Assembly (NCBI RefSeq): GCF_011290505.1
Contig: NZ_JAANPV010000001.1
Location: 248,001 to 312,000, forward strand
DNA: 64,000 bases
Source of the DNA: Paenalcaligenes suwonensis
Lineage (GTDB): Bacteria; Pseudomonadota; Gammaproteobacteria; Burkholderiales; Burkholderiaceae_B
Direction of reading: 5' to 3'
Shown here piece after piece: positions 54,606-63,252 of this stretch (position 1 is the first letter of the stretch; each line of letters starts with the position of its first letter). The notes under the pieces were generated by a model. That model was not told the origin of the DNA, made no database searches, and was given only the letters and a program-made list of their open reading frames with translations. The position numbers and the translations under genes were made by a program.

Positions 54606-55532
54606 ATGCCTACTAGTTCTAGCGTGTTGCTGCGTTGGCGTGGCTTTTGGATGGCATGTTGGTTTGCGTTGATGTGCCTGCCTGTGCAGGCCGCAAACGT
54701 TCCTTTGCCACCGCTTAATGATTGGGTGACCGACACTACAGGTACGTTAAGCCGTGCGCAACAACAGGCCATGAGCCAAGAACTACAGGCACTACAGCTG
54801 GAAAAAGGCGCACAGTTATTTGTGCTAGTTGTGCCAACTACAGGCAACGATAGTGTAGAAAGCTATGCGCGGCGCGTTTTTGATGCGTGGAAAGTAGGGC
54901 GTAAAAAAGTAGACGATGGTGTATTGCTGCTAGTGGCCAAAGATGATCGTCGTCTGCGCATTGAAGTGGGCTATGGGCTAGAAGGTGCCATCACTGACTT
55001 ACAGGCAGGGCGCATTATTCGCGAGCAGATTACACCTTACTTTGCACAGGGCGATTACGCCGCAGGTATTGCTGCAGGGGTGACAAGCTTAAGCGGTTTG
55101 ATTCGTGGTGAAAGTTTGCCTCCGGTCACACAAAGTGCTGATGACGATGAAAGCCCTGCCATCGTATTAATTCCGTTAGCCTTTTTTGCGCTAGTGATGC
55201 CTGTGGTAGCGGCTGCCTTAATGGCGGGTGTCTTTGTATTTATCCTGTTTGAAAGTTTGCCATTAGCACTCATAGGGGCTGTGGTAGGCGTGGTGATTTC
55301 ACTAATAGGGTATGTCATCGGAGCGGGTGGCAGACGCTCAGGCTCCGGCAGAGCCTCTAAATATGGCGGAGCATTGGATGGCTTGGCTAGCCATGGCCGT
55401 AAGCGAGGTCGAGGTAACTTCCCCGGCGGTGGTGGTTTTGGTGGAGGGGGCGGAGGCTTCGGTGGTGGCGGTGGTTTTGGCGGCGGAGGCGGCGGTGGCA
55501 GTGGCGGCGGCGGTGCTTCTGGTAGCTGGTAG
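54606..55532 (+). CDS. TPM-domain membrane protein with Gly-rich tail (YgcG-like)
   Basis: A 308-residue protein. A signal peptide (GFWMACWFALMCLPVQAA) leads to a periplasmic TPM domain (about 35-170, with DWVTDTTGTLSRAQQQAMS, and DDGVLLLVAKDDRRLRIEVG), two membrane helices near 190-240, and a tail of about 35 residues that is nearly all Gly, Phe and Ser. The Gly-rich tail is typical of YgcG homologues. Start ATG 54606; a frame 16 codons longer overlaps lemA. Confidence 0.9.
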   Translation: MPTSSSVLLRWRGFWMACWFALMCLPVQAANVPLPPLNDWVTDTTGTLSRAQQQAMSQELQALQLEKGAQLFVLVVPTTGNDSVESYARRVFDAWKVGRKKVDDGVLLLVAKDDRRLRIEVGYGLEGAITDLQAGRIIREQITPYFAQGDYAAGIAAGVTSLSGLIRGESLPPVTQSADDDESPAIVLIPLAFFALVMPVVAAALMAGVFVFILFESLPLALIGAVVGVVISLIGYVIGAGGRRSGSGRASKYGGALDGLASHGRKRGRGNFPGGGGFGGGGGGFGGGGGFGGGGGGGSGGGGASGSW

Positions 55533-55541
55533 GAGAAACCC

Positions 55542-56036
55542 ATGGCAAGACTATTAAAGAACATGATGGGCGTGGCGCAAGTGCAAGGGCACTGGTTGCG
55601 CCACAAGCATTTCAGCGCTCAGGTGCTAGAGCAAGTTGCACAACGTATCCATGACAGCGAACAAGGTCATAGTGGTGAGTTGGTGTTGGCGGTAGAGGCA
55701 GTGATGCCTAGTCATGAGCCAGACAGCTATCTACGGGCCTTGGAAGTCTTTGGCCGACTACGAGTGTGGGATACGCCCTTGAATAGCGGTGTATTACTGT
55801 ATTTGGCTTTAGATCAGCGCTATATAGAAATTGTGGCTGATCGCGGTATTTCGGCTAGCGCCGAGCAGTGGCAAGAAGTTTGTACTAAATTACAGCAGGC
55901 CTTTGGCCGTAAAGCCTATGTTGAGGGCTTGCTTCAAGCGGTAGAAAACATAGAAGCTATCTTGCGCAGTACGGCGCCACCGCTAACAGAATCTACAGAA
56001 CCTAATTATCTGCCAGATACACCTGTGCTGCTGTAA
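55542..56036 (+). CDS. Short TPM-domain protein
   Basis: A 164-residue protein with one TPM domain and no membrane segment or signal. The TPM marks are SGELVLAVEAVMP, NSGVLLYLALDQRYIEIVAD and GISASAEQWQEV. Such a cytoplasmic-looking second TPM follows the membrane-bound one in many lemA operons. A GGAGAAACCC site precedes the ATG, 9 bases after the preceding stop. Confidence 0.88.
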   Translation: MARLLKNMMGVAQVQGHWLRHKHFSAQVLEQVAQRIHDSEQGHSGELVLAVEAVMPSHEPDSYLRALEVFGRLRVWDTPLNSGVLLYLALDQRYIEIVADRGISASAEQWQEVCTKLQQAFGRKAYVEGLLQAVENIEAILRSTAPPLTESTEPNYLPDTPVLL

Positions 56037-56093
56037 GCATGGAAAAGCAGTTTGGTTGTGATTGATGTGTTTATTCCCGTTTTCTAGGTTTAC

Positions 56094-57515
56094 ATGACAC
56101 ACGAGTTGACATCCCATAGCACAGGTTTTCAAGCGCATTGCTTGGCTGAGGCCGTGCGCCTAAAAGAAAGCGGGTGGGGGCCTTTAGAAGATACGGCAGA
56201 AGTACGTCGTGCGATAGCTAACGGTGGCAGCAGTGAAGAACGCTTGCTATTTAGAGCGCAGTTGTTAGCGCAACGTGAAGGGTGGGCCACGGCGTATCAG
56301 CATTTACGGCAGGTGTTGCGGTGGTTATTGCCGCTGGTGCTGCTACTAGCGGTTGTTGCCGGTTTAAGTGCTGTCTGGGGTGTATTGGGAGTAGGCTCAA
56401 CTATCAATATCATCACCGCGTTGGTGGGGTTGGTGGGCTTAAATGTACTGACCTTGCTGTTTTGGTTAGCCAGTTTTTTTATGGCTAAGGATTCGGCTAA
56501 GCCAGGTAGCCTGTTGGGCAAGTTAAGCCTGAAACTCTTGGCGCGCGTGGCGCGTGGTGAAGCTAACACGCTGGTGTTGGGGGCTGGTGTGAATGTGGTG
56601 GCACGCCACAAACTAGGGCGCTGGGTGTCTGGTTTGGTCAGCCATACCTTTTGGGTGTGGGCAACACTAGTCGCCATTTTGGCGCTGTTGTGGGCTTTAT
56701 CGGCAAGGCGATATGGGTTTGGGTGGGAAACTACGCTTTTGTCCGATGGTAGTTTTGTGGTGTTGGTAGAAAGTTTGGGCAGTGTGCCACGTTGGCTAGG
56801 TTTTGACGTGCCATCGGCAGAGCTTATACGGTTAAGCAATGGTTTAAACCCGTTAACGGTGGCGGATCAACGTGTATGGTCAAGCTGGTTATTGGGGTGT
56901 TTGGTGTGCTACGGGCTTTTGCCTCGTGTGCTGGCTTGGGTAGTCAGTGCGCTGGTGATGCGTTATCGCCTACGGCACTTACAGTTGGATAGGCAATTAC
57001 CCGGTTGGGTAGAGCAACAAGAACGGCTATTCCCCGTGCATGTGAAGGTGGGGGTAGATGCTGAAGCACCCGCTGATTACGTAGCGGCTGTGCAGCCTAC
57101 AGTTTTTATACCGCCCAGCCCTTCGGATACGGTGTGTGTAGTGGCGGTGGAATACCCTTCTGATCGCCCTTGGCCACCGCATATCTTACCCACAGGGTGG
57201 GTGGATGCTGGTGTGGTGGATACGCGTGCTGAACGAGAGCAGTTATTGCAGCGTTTGCTACAACAGTCACCTGACTACCTAGTAGTGGTGTGTGATGCGG
57301 GTCAGACACCAGATCGGGGTGTAGTCGCTTGGCTGGGTGAATTGAGTAGTTATGGACGTTATTGTGCTGTGGTGTTGCAGTTAGAGCCTGATGGTATGGT
57401 ACAACCCGAACGCTTAGAGGCATGGCGTAATAGGTTAGGGGCTGCCGGGTTTAAGGCAGAACAGGTACACATCAACGTGCAGTCTTTATTTCCTTCTTCT
57501 TTGACTTATGAATAA
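56094..57515 (+). CDS. DUF2868 membrane protein
   Basis: A 473-residue protein with N-terminal helical part, two hydrophobic pairs (about 79-135 and 185-215) and a later pair around 265-295, and a soluble C-terminal region with an Asp/Thr-rich Rossmann-like fold (VVVCDAGQTPDRG). Betaproteobacterial DUF2868 genes regularly precede a DUF3482 GTPase, as here, and they overlap by eight bases. Function unknown; the pairing suggests a joint envelope or cell-cycle role. Confidence 0.88.
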   Translation: MTHELTSHSTGFQAHCLAEAVRLKESGWGPLEDTAEVRRAIANGGSSEERLLFRAQLLAQREGWATAYQHLRQVLRWLLPLVLLLAVVAGLSAVWGVLGVGSTINIITALVGLVGLNVLTLLFWLASFFMAKDSAKPGSLLGKLSLKLLARVARGEANTLVLGAGVNVVARHKLGRWVSGLVSHTFWVWATLVAILALLWALSARRYGFGWETTLLSDGSFVVLVESLGSVPRWLGFDVPSAELIRLSNGLNPLTVADQRVWSSWLLGCLVCYGLLPRVLAWVVSALVMRYRLRHLQLDRQLPGWVEQQERLFPVHVKVGVDAEAPADYVAAVQPTVFIPPSPSDTVCVVAVEYPSDRPWPPHILPTGWVDAGVVDTRAEREQLLQRLLQQSPDYLVVVCDAGQTPDRGVVAWLGELSSYGRYCAVVLQLEPDGMVQPERLEAWRNRLGAAGFKAEQVHINVQSLFPSSLTYE

Positions 57516-58599
57516 CCTGTCTTCAGTGTTGCGATTGGCGGTGGTTGGGCATACCAATACCGGTAAAACATCGTTGTTACGCACCTTAACGCGTGACACC
57601 GAGTTTGGTGAGGTACGTAATAGCCCCGGCACCACGCGCCACGTAGAAGCTGTGCGTTTGCAAAGCGATGGTCCGGCTGCGGTAGAGCTATTCGACACAC
57701 CGGGTATTGAAGACAGTATGGCGTTACGTGATTACTTAGAGCGCTTGGTGTTACCAGGCGAACGCTTAGATGGCCCCAGCGTTTTAGAGCGTTTCTTACA
57801 AACCCCCGAAGCGGTGGGGCGTTTTGAGCAGGAAGCCCGTGTGGTGAAGCAGCTCTTGGCGTCGGATGCAGGGCTTTACGTGATTGATGTACGCGACCCT
57901 GTGTTGGCCAAACATCAAGATGAATTGCGTATTCTGGCATGGGCAGGTAAACCACTGCTGCCCATACTCAACTTCACTCGCAGTGAAGAACAGCGCATTG
58001 ATGAATGGCGAGCAGCGTTGGCCGCTGTGGGTTTGCATGCGGTGAGCGAATTCGATACGGTGGCCCCGCCACTCAATGGCGAAGAACAGTTATATGAGCG
58101 TTTGGCCCTGTTACTCAGCGAGGCGCATGCGCAAACACTGCGCGCTTTGATTACGAACGTGCAGCAGCAGCGTGTACAGCGATTGGAAGACGCTTGGCGA
58201 CTTCTGGCTGACTTGCTTATAGACGTGGCGGCATGGCGTATGGTGAGTGAGCCCGACGAGCGATCCATGCAGGAAAGTACTCGTACCATGCAAGAGCAGG
58301 TGCGTAAGCGTGAAGAGCGTTGTGTGAAGGCTTTGCTCAAACGGTTTAACTTTACGTCTAGAGACTACTTACCCGATACGTTGTCGTTAGACGGTACGCG
58401 TTGGGAAATGGATTTGTTTAACCCCGAAGCCTTAAAAGACTTGGGCGTGCATATGGGTAAAGGGGTGGCTGCGGGGGCCTTGGCTGGTGCCACAGTAGAT
58501 TTGCTAACCCTAGGCTTTAGCTTGGGCAGCGGTACCGTTATTGGCGCAGCGGCGGGTGGGGTCTGGCAGGGTTGGATAAGTGGGGACAGCGCTTGTTAG
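57508..58599 (+). CDS. DUF3482 GTPase, N-terminal part (frame broken near 58575)
   Basis: A G-domain protein whose frame ends prematurely after 363 residues. Walker A is VGHTNTGKTSLLRTL, switch region SPGTTRH, G3 FDTPGIED, and G4-like NFTRSE. A helical tail with GKGVAAGALAGATVDLLTLGF follows. At the end it reads GGVWQGWISGDSAC-stop, whereas the family continues Trp-x-Lys-x-Gly. The missing C-terminal piece is found in another frame just downstream (next entry). A single base is absent after the TGG at 58573-58575. Confidence 0.88.
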   Translation: MNNLSSVLRLAVVGHTNTGKTSLLRTLTRDTEFGEVRNSPGTTRHVEAVRLQSDGPAAVELFDTPGIEDSMALRDYLERLVLPGERLDGPSVLERFLQTPEAVGRFEQEARVVKQLLASDAGLYVIDVRDPVLAKHQDELRILAWAGKPLLPILNFTRSEEQRIDEWRAALAAVGLHAVSEFDTVAPPLNGEEQLYERLALLLSEAHAQTLRALITNVQQQRVQRLEDAWRLLADLLIDVAAWRMVSEPDERSMQESTRTMQEQVRKREERCVKALLKRFNFTSRDYLPDTLSLDGTRWEMDLFNPEALKDLGVHMGKGVAAGALAGATVDLLTLGFSLGSGTVIGAAAGGVWQGWISGDSAC

Positions 58600-58949
58600 G
58601 TAAGTGGCAGGGAAAAATGGAGCTTACCGTCGATGACAGTGTGATACGCGTTTTGGCATTACGCCAAACGGCATTGATTCACGCCCTAGAGAGACGCGGT
58701 CATGCGGCACAAATTCCTATCGCCATTGCACGCTCAGTCGTGGCGTTGGATGCCGACAGTACCAGTGCCACTGTGCCTGTTATGCCAGAAGGGCAAGCAT
58801 CAGCATTGGATTGGCGTAAAGGGAGTTTGCCAACTGAATTGTCTGAGGCTAGATTGCATGCTGAATGGAGCACCATGCAGCATATGCAAACGGTATCTAG
58901 CCGACGAGAGCAGGCTGTAGCTGCTCTGACGGCCAAATTACGGTTATAA
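58572..58949 (+). pseudogene. DUF3482 GTPase, C-terminal part out of frame
   Basis: A frame of 125 residues that continues the GTPase seamlessly if one G is restored near 58575: DKWGQRLLGKWQGKMELT, then DDSVIRVLALRQTALIHALE, and GHAAQIPIA. The continuation in the -1 frame without a start codon of its own (begins at TTG) and without ribosome site shows that it is the detached C terminus. Restored length would be about 480 residues, as in the family. Real mutation or sequence error cannot be told apart here. Confidence 0.8.
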
Positions 58950-58957
58950 GTGCGTCG

Positions 58958-59206
58958 TTAGCCTCGCTTGCTAATTAGCCCATAAATGAAGAGCACGACG
59001 ATAGCACCGAAAACGGAGCCTATCAGGCCTACTTGCGAACCTTCCTGATACAAACCCAAGCTTTGGCCTAAGAAACCACCTACTAGTGCACCGATAATGC
59101 CCAGTACGGTAGTCAGAATAATGCCCATGCTTTGATTGCCGGGCATGATGGCGCGTGCCAGCAAACCTACAATAAAGCCAACGATTAGCATCCAGATAAA
59201 GCCCAT
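58958..59206 (-). CDS. GlsB/YeaQ/YmgE family membrane protein
   Basis: An 82-residue inner-membrane protein with three hydrophobic segments: MGFIWMLIVGFIVGLLARAI, GIILTTVLGIIGALVGGFLG and GLIGSVFGAIVVLFIYGLIS. The family is often stress-induced and its role is not settled. A GGGAGCACATT site precedes the ATG. Convergent with the GTPase gene. Confidence 0.92.
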   Translation of the reverse strand: MGFIWMLIVGFIVGLLARAIMPGNQSMGIILTTVLGIIGALVGGFLGQSLGLYQEGSQVGLIGSVFGAIVVLFIYGLISKRG

Positions 59207-59832
59207 AATGTGCTCCCAGTTACCTACAAGAGTTATCTATTTTAGGAATGGAGCATGTTATCTGTCTGGTATTGGCGTAATAAATTCTGTCAATAATTGT
59301 TAGATTGTTATTGAGTAGTTGTTTTGGATTTTTATTAATTTTTAATCTAATAAGAATGTAAATAATTATAAATAAACGACTAGATTAAATAATGAAAGAT
59401 ATAAAAGAGTCACTTCACAATAGACGCTTTGTTACGACTGCACAGCACTGATACTGTTGGGTAACAGAAGTCATGGGTGTGACGTGTTTTCCATACCAGA
59501 AATACTGCTAAGGCTTGCTACGTATAGAGTGCAGGGCATAGCTTTGGTTAGTTATTTCCTGTAACTGTTGTTTTGCAGCGCCTGCTGGTAAGTGGTTGTA
59601 TCATCTCCAAGCAGTAGAGGGTAGTTTTGGTGTTTAGCCTACGTCCCCAATGAGTGACCATTAAAAATCTAAATGTTAATTGTTAATAACGGTTAATAAC
59701 TGGCTGTTAAAAGAATCTAATATCTTCAAATATTGTAAATAAGTTTATTTGTGTGACAATAATTTGCCATACTGTGATTATCATTTTCGAAAATATTTAT
59801 CTGCTTCATTTTGTATGTAGCCGGAGACAGCA
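59207..59832. other. AT-rich 626-base intergenic region with GTTAAT repeats
   Basis: No gene is supported. The composition is clearly more AT-rich than the surroundings, above all at 59290-59400 and 59665-59800. GTTAAT occurs at 59675, 59682 and 59692, with GTTAA at 59706, spaced about one helical turn. ATTTTCGAAAAT at 59783-59794 is a perfect palindrome just before the gene at 59833. These look like upstream regulatory sites of that gene. Confidence 0.55.
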
Positions 59833-60423
59833 ATGGGTGATATGCCGAATGGGGCAAAGCAAAGAGTAGGGCTCTGGTACTGCATGGGCATGTTGTTGCT
59901 CATGCTTTTCACAGTCGTTCCTGCTCAGGCTGAGAATAGTGACGATGTAGTGCTGACTTTTGTGGGTCAGAAAGCGGGCGAGAACGAAGCCCAGGTTTAC
60001 ACGATGAGCTATGCCGAGCTGTATGCTTTCCCTGAACAGAGAATACAGACATCCACGCAAGTGACATATGGATCGCATATATTTAGCGGTCCTTTGATCC
60101 GTAATGTATTGGATAGGTACAATTTTGAAGGCGATACCGTCCGGCTAGAGGCGCTGAACGGCTATATCGTTGATGTACCGTTAAGCGATTTCAGACGTTT
60201 TGATGCAATTTTTGCGCACTCCATGAGTGGGCTACGACTGTCTGTGCGCCATTTCGGCCCTGTATGGGTGGTATACCCACGCGACTCTATGAAAGAGTTG
60301 CAGGACATTCGTTATGACATGCGTTGGGTATGGCAGTTACGCACTGTTGTGGTGTATGACAGTCAGCTAAACCGTAATCTCAGCAATTGTGATTATTGCG
60401 ACGAAGAAATATCGCACGGCTAA
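59833..60423 (+). CDS. Periplasmic SUOX-fold-like (oxidoreductase molybdopterin-domain-like) protein
   Basis: A 196-residue exported protein: signal peptide with LYCMGMLLLMLFTV-like core ending near VPAQA, then a domain with SGPLIRNVLDRYNFEG, VRLEALNGYIVDVPLSDF and HFGPVWVVYPRDS. This matches short members of the molybdopterin-oxidoreductase (SUOX-fold) group that lack the Mo-ligating Cys and are found with signalling proteins. Two Cys near the end (NCDYCDEE) could form a CxxC. GGAGACAGCA precedes the ATG. Confidence 0.72.
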   Translation: MGDMPNGAKQRVGLWYCMGMLLLMLFTVVPAQAENSDDVVLTFVGQKAGENEAQVYTMSYAELYAFPEQRIQTSTQVTYGSHIFSGPLIRNVLDRYNFEGDTVRLEALNGYIVDVPLSDFRRFDAIFAHSMSGLRLSVRHFGPVWVVYPRDSMKELQDIRYDMRWVWQLRTVVVYDSQLNRNLSNCDYCDEEISHG

Positions 60424-61076
60424 TGCAGCTGTAATAATGCGGGCAATTCTTGCATATGATTGAAAGTGCGTTGTACACCCAGCTCTAGCAAAGGGGCTGG
60501 GCGGTGTTTTGGGTCGTATGCCCATACGGTCGCACCCGACGCAACACCCGCTTGTATACCGGTCACGCTATCTTCAATAATTAAACAGTCTTCCGGTGCG
60601 CAGCCAAGGCTAGACATGGCCTTTAGGTAGACGTCGGGGTAGGGTTTATTACGTGCGACATCGCCGCCACTAAAAATGCGGTCATCAAAAAACGCTAAAA
60701 GCCCCGTCATTTCTAGTTGTAAGTGCAGTTTGCGGTATTCACTGGCAGAGGCGCAGGCCATGTGCGTTCCCCAATGCGCTTGTACCGCTTGCAGTGTAGG
60801 AATAATGCCGGGTACAGGTACGAGTTTTTGACGTAACGACTGCATTAAGCGCAGATGAAATTCGTCAATCCAATCTTGTTCCAGCTTTTTGCCTGTGCGG
60901 GCCTGAATCAGTTGCAGCTCGTCCTTGGTGGACTTACCTATAAACAGGGTTTCGCATTCTTCTGCGCTAAGGTGCCAGCCTAAATCGGCCAGCATTTCTT
61001 GCAACAGCCTCAAAGCCAAGGGTTCACTGTCGACTAAGACTCCATCACAGTCAAAAAGAATGGCCTTGTATGGCAT
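60420..61076 (-). CDS. HAD-family phosphatase (beta-phosphoglucomutase/Gph-like)
   Basis: A 218-residue HAD subfamily IA hydrolase. Motif I is LFDCDGVLVDSEP, motif II CASASEYRK, and motif III/IV are GGDVARNKPYPD and LIIEDSVTGIQAG. The cap domain follows motif I. ATG 61076 gives the family-typical N terminus, with GGAG 11 bases upstream. Its stop overlaps the stop of the convergent SUOX-like gene. Substrate unknown (a sugar phosphate is likely). Confidence 0.88.
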   Translation of the reverse strand: MPYKAILFDCDGVLVDSEPLALRLLQEMLADLGWHLSAEECETLFIGKSTKDELQLIQARTGKKLEQDWIDEFHLRLMQSLRQKLVPVPGIIPTLQAVQAHWGTHMACASASEYRKLHLQLEMTGLLAFFDDRIFSGGDVARNKPYPDVYLKAMSSLGCAPEDCLIIEDSVTGIQAGVASGATVWAYDPKHRPAPLLELGVQRTFNHMQELPALLQLH

Positions 61077-61198
61077 GGTTACTGCTACTCCAACAAATGT
61101 ATTGCACCGGTACATTGTTACACAATACCGGAATGTCTGTGGGGCGTTATGGTGCGATCAGGCCCGTGTAGAAATACGGGTCTGATACCGGATGCTCA

Positions 61199-61489
61199 CT
61201 ACGCTGCACACACCGCACAGGCTGCACCTGCACAGTTATGCAATACCGAATTGCGCGTGCCAGAACGTGTGCCTGGGCCACGTACATCAGTACCCGCCAA
61301 GGCCTGCTGAGGGGTCATGGCGCGCCTAGGGCCATCTTTAAATTGCAGGCTGCGAGGGGCTGTAATTTTGAGGCTAAGCGTACCGGCTTCGCAATCGGGG
61401 CAGGTGCTTGGGTCGTGGCGACGTGCCATGGGGCGTAACGCGCTCACAATGCTGTCGCAATGGGAGCATTCATAATCGTAAATAGGCAT
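61199..61489 (-). CDS. fmdB: FmdB-type zinc-ribbon protein
   Basis: A 96-residue protein with the FmdB zinc ribbon at the N terminus: MPIYDYECSHC and later STCPDCEAG give four Cys. A basic middle and a Cys-rich tail (NCAGAACAVCAA) with further three Cys follow. FmdB homologues lie next to formamidase genes and are thought to be regulators. AGGTGACTACAC precedes the ATG; 64 bases downstream of fmdA. Confidence 0.9.
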   Translation of the reverse strand: MPIYDYECSHCDSIVSALRPMARRHDPSTCPDCEAGTLSLKITAPRSLQFKDGPRRAMTPQQALAGTDVRGPGTRSGTRNSVLHNCAGAACAVCAA

Positions 61490-61512
61490 GTGTAGTCACC
61501 TAGTAGTCTACG

Positions 61513-61543
61513 CAGCCTGTACCAAGGTGATTGGCACAGGCTG
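61513..61543. terminator. Hairpin in the fmdA-fmdB spacer
   Basis: CAGCCTGT...ACAGGCTG pairing with T run on the plus-strand side only. On the minus strand, in which fmdA and fmdB are read, no T run follows, so it may modulate rather than end transcription between the two. Confidence 0.5.
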
Positions 61544-61553
61544 TTTTTAGCAA

Positions 61554-62753
61554 TTAGCCTCGGGTGGTTTTCACACCGGGGCGGCCATAGTGGGCAGCTT
61601 CATTCAATGCGCCTTGCGGCAGAATGTTGGTATCGAAAATTCCAGTAGGAATGGATACGGAAGCTGAAGCGTTGGGCAGGTCAACTACACCGCCGTAACG
61701 GCCTTCCACAGGCGCTGCTGTCAGCAGCATGTAGGCTTGTGCAGGGCTTAGGTCGGTAACACGCGAGATGTAATCGATAGCAGCCAAACACGCTTGACGG
61801 TAGGCAACGGTAGCATCCAGGTAGGTGTTCACGCGGTTTTCTACGCTAATACCTGTGAAGCTTAGCCACTCGTCGTAACGTACATCGTGTTTGCCAGGTA
61901 CGTAGATAGGGGCAGTGATACCGTATTTCGCCATCCCGCCTTTGATCAAGTCAAAGCCCAGATGTGCTGCACCGTCCATTTCTACCGCGCCACAGAAGGA
62001 GATCTCGCCATCGCCTTGGGAGAAGTGCAAGTCACCCATGGACAGACCAGCGCCTTTTACATATACCGGGAAGTAAATGCGTGAGCCTATAGTCAGGTTT
62101 TTGATGTCCAAGTTACCGCCGTGCTCACGTGGAGGCACGGTGCGTGCAGCTTCAGCAGCAATACGGTCAAACTCAGCGCCTTTCAGACCACGCAGTACGG
62201 CTGTTTCTGCGTAAGGCATGTTGGCTTGTTTTTTAGCGCCCAAAGGAGCTTCACGACGGTTCCACTCGCGCAGCAGGTCGTGAGATGGCAAGGTACCAAT
62301 CAAGCCTGGGTGCATCATGGCACCAATACGCACGCCAGGAATATGACGTGAGGTGGCATGCATACCGTGCAAATTCCAGATAGCTTTGTCGGCGTCAGGG
62401 AACGTATCTACCAAGAAACCACCACCGTTTTCTTTGGCAAAAATTCCCGAGAAGCCAACGGGAGTGATGTAACGGATGTCCAGCAGGTCTACTACGAGGA
62501 TGTCACCGGGTTCGGCACCTTCTACGTGAATAGGGCCTGTCAGCGGGTGTGCCCGAGTCAGGTCTACATCACGTACATCGTTCACGCTATCGGTATCTTT
62601 AATCTGGGCATCTAAGAAGTCCAGACATTCCAAAATCATCTCTTCGCCGGGTTTGACGCTAGTGAGTTCTGGGATGTCAGGGTGCCAGCGGTTATGGCCG
62701 ATTTCTGCCTGTTCAGATAATGGAGCACCAGGTTTGATTTTAATGTGCTGCAT
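61554..62753 (-). CDS. fmdA: Formamidase (acetamidase/formamidase family)
   Basis: A 399-residue enzyme hydrolysing formamide to formate and ammonium. The family is evident from the N-terminal GHNRWHPDIPELTSVKPGEE, then EGAEPGDILVVDLLDI, and MGDLHFSQGDGEISFCGAVE. Length fits. An AAAGGAGACCTT site precedes the ATG. The nearby glnK-amtB pair suggests nitrogen-limited expression. A promoter and palindrome are seen upstream. Confidence 0.94.
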   Translation of the reverse strand: MQHIKIKPGAPLSEQAEIGHNRWHPDIPELTSVKPGEEMILECLDFLDAQIKDTDSVNDVRDVDLTRAHPLTGPIHVEGAEPGDILVVDLLDIRYITPVGFSGIFAKENGGGFLVDTFPDADKAIWNLHGMHATSRHIPGVRIGAMMHPGLIGTLPSHDLLREWNRREAPLGAKKQANMPYAETAVLRGLKGAEFDRIAAEAARTVPPREHGGNLDIKNLTIGSRIYFPVYVKGAGLSMGDLHFSQGDGEISFCGAVEMDGAAHLGFDLIKGGMAKYGITAPIYVPGKHDVRYDEWLSFTGISVENRVNTYLDATVAYRQACLAAIDYISRVTDLSPAQAYMLLTAAPVEGRYGGVVDLPNASASVSIPTGIFDTNILPQGALNEAAHYGRPGVKTTRG

Positions 62754-62808
62754 AAGGTCTCCTTTTTATAGCGAAGGACGCTTGCTTGTGTTTATAAAAA
62801 TATATGCC

Positions 62809-62824
62809 GCGTAATGTATTACGC
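62809..62824. promoter_or_regulatory. Palindromic operator candidate before fmdA
   Basis: GCGTAATGTATTACGC is a perfect 7-2-7 palindrome located just downstream of the predicted fmdA -10 box, a position suited to a repressor. CGTAAT recurs at 62832-62837, partly inside the -10 box. Confidence 0.5.
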
Positions 62825-62835
62825 TAGCTTTCGTA

Positions 62836-62865
62836 ATAACAGCATGGTGTGAGGCGCTTTGTCAA
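62836..62865 (-). promoter_or_regulatory. Predicted sigma-70 promoter of fmdA
   Basis: On the minus strand TTGACA (62865-62860) is followed by an 18-base spacer and TGTTAT (62841-62836). The start codon of fmdA lies 83 bases on. The -35 is a full consensus match; the -10 matches four of six. Confidence 0.55.
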
Positions 62866-63252
62866 AGAGGGAAATCCGCTGTTGAGTTCACGGATATAAC
62901 CCGTCGGTCACATTGTTTCTTAGGCCGGTTTTTGAGGATGGAAAACGTATTACCTCTGATACCGTTGTGTTTCATACGTTTGGGAGCGACGTAGCCGCAG
63001 TTCAGAAGGCCCATTACCCCTCTGAAAATGCATTGTTGGTGATTTTTGTAGTAGCGCCACCACGAGAATCTAAGGGTAAACACGAAGTTCTGGTGCGTTT
63101 TTTTATTTGTGTTTATTTTAGTAAATAGGGCGTTTGGCGAGTCCGAGTATTCCTGGAAACAGGCCTCGTGATCGCAAGGTATTTTTTCTCTGGAGCTCTG
63201 GCACGCCTAGCGTGCCTGCACATCTTTTTAAAGAGCAACAGAGGAAATAATC
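62866..63252. other. Intergenic region between fmdA and glnK
   Basis: No gene is supported in these 387 bases. GGCACGC-CTA-GCGTGCC at 63200-63216 is a seven-base perfect hairpin followed by TCTTTTTAAAG, 37 bases before glnK. I looked for a GG-N10-GC sigma-54 element there and did not find a convincing one. Confidence 0.5.

Noticed and set aside
55055-55606. Minus-strand Pro-rich frame opposite the Gly-rich TPM tail
   Set aside because: Poly-Pro arises from the complement of the Gly codons of the real gene.
63200-63216. TGGCAC near glnK as a possible sigma-54 promoter
   Set aside because: The GG and GC are not ten bases apart; the sequence is better explained as a hairpin.
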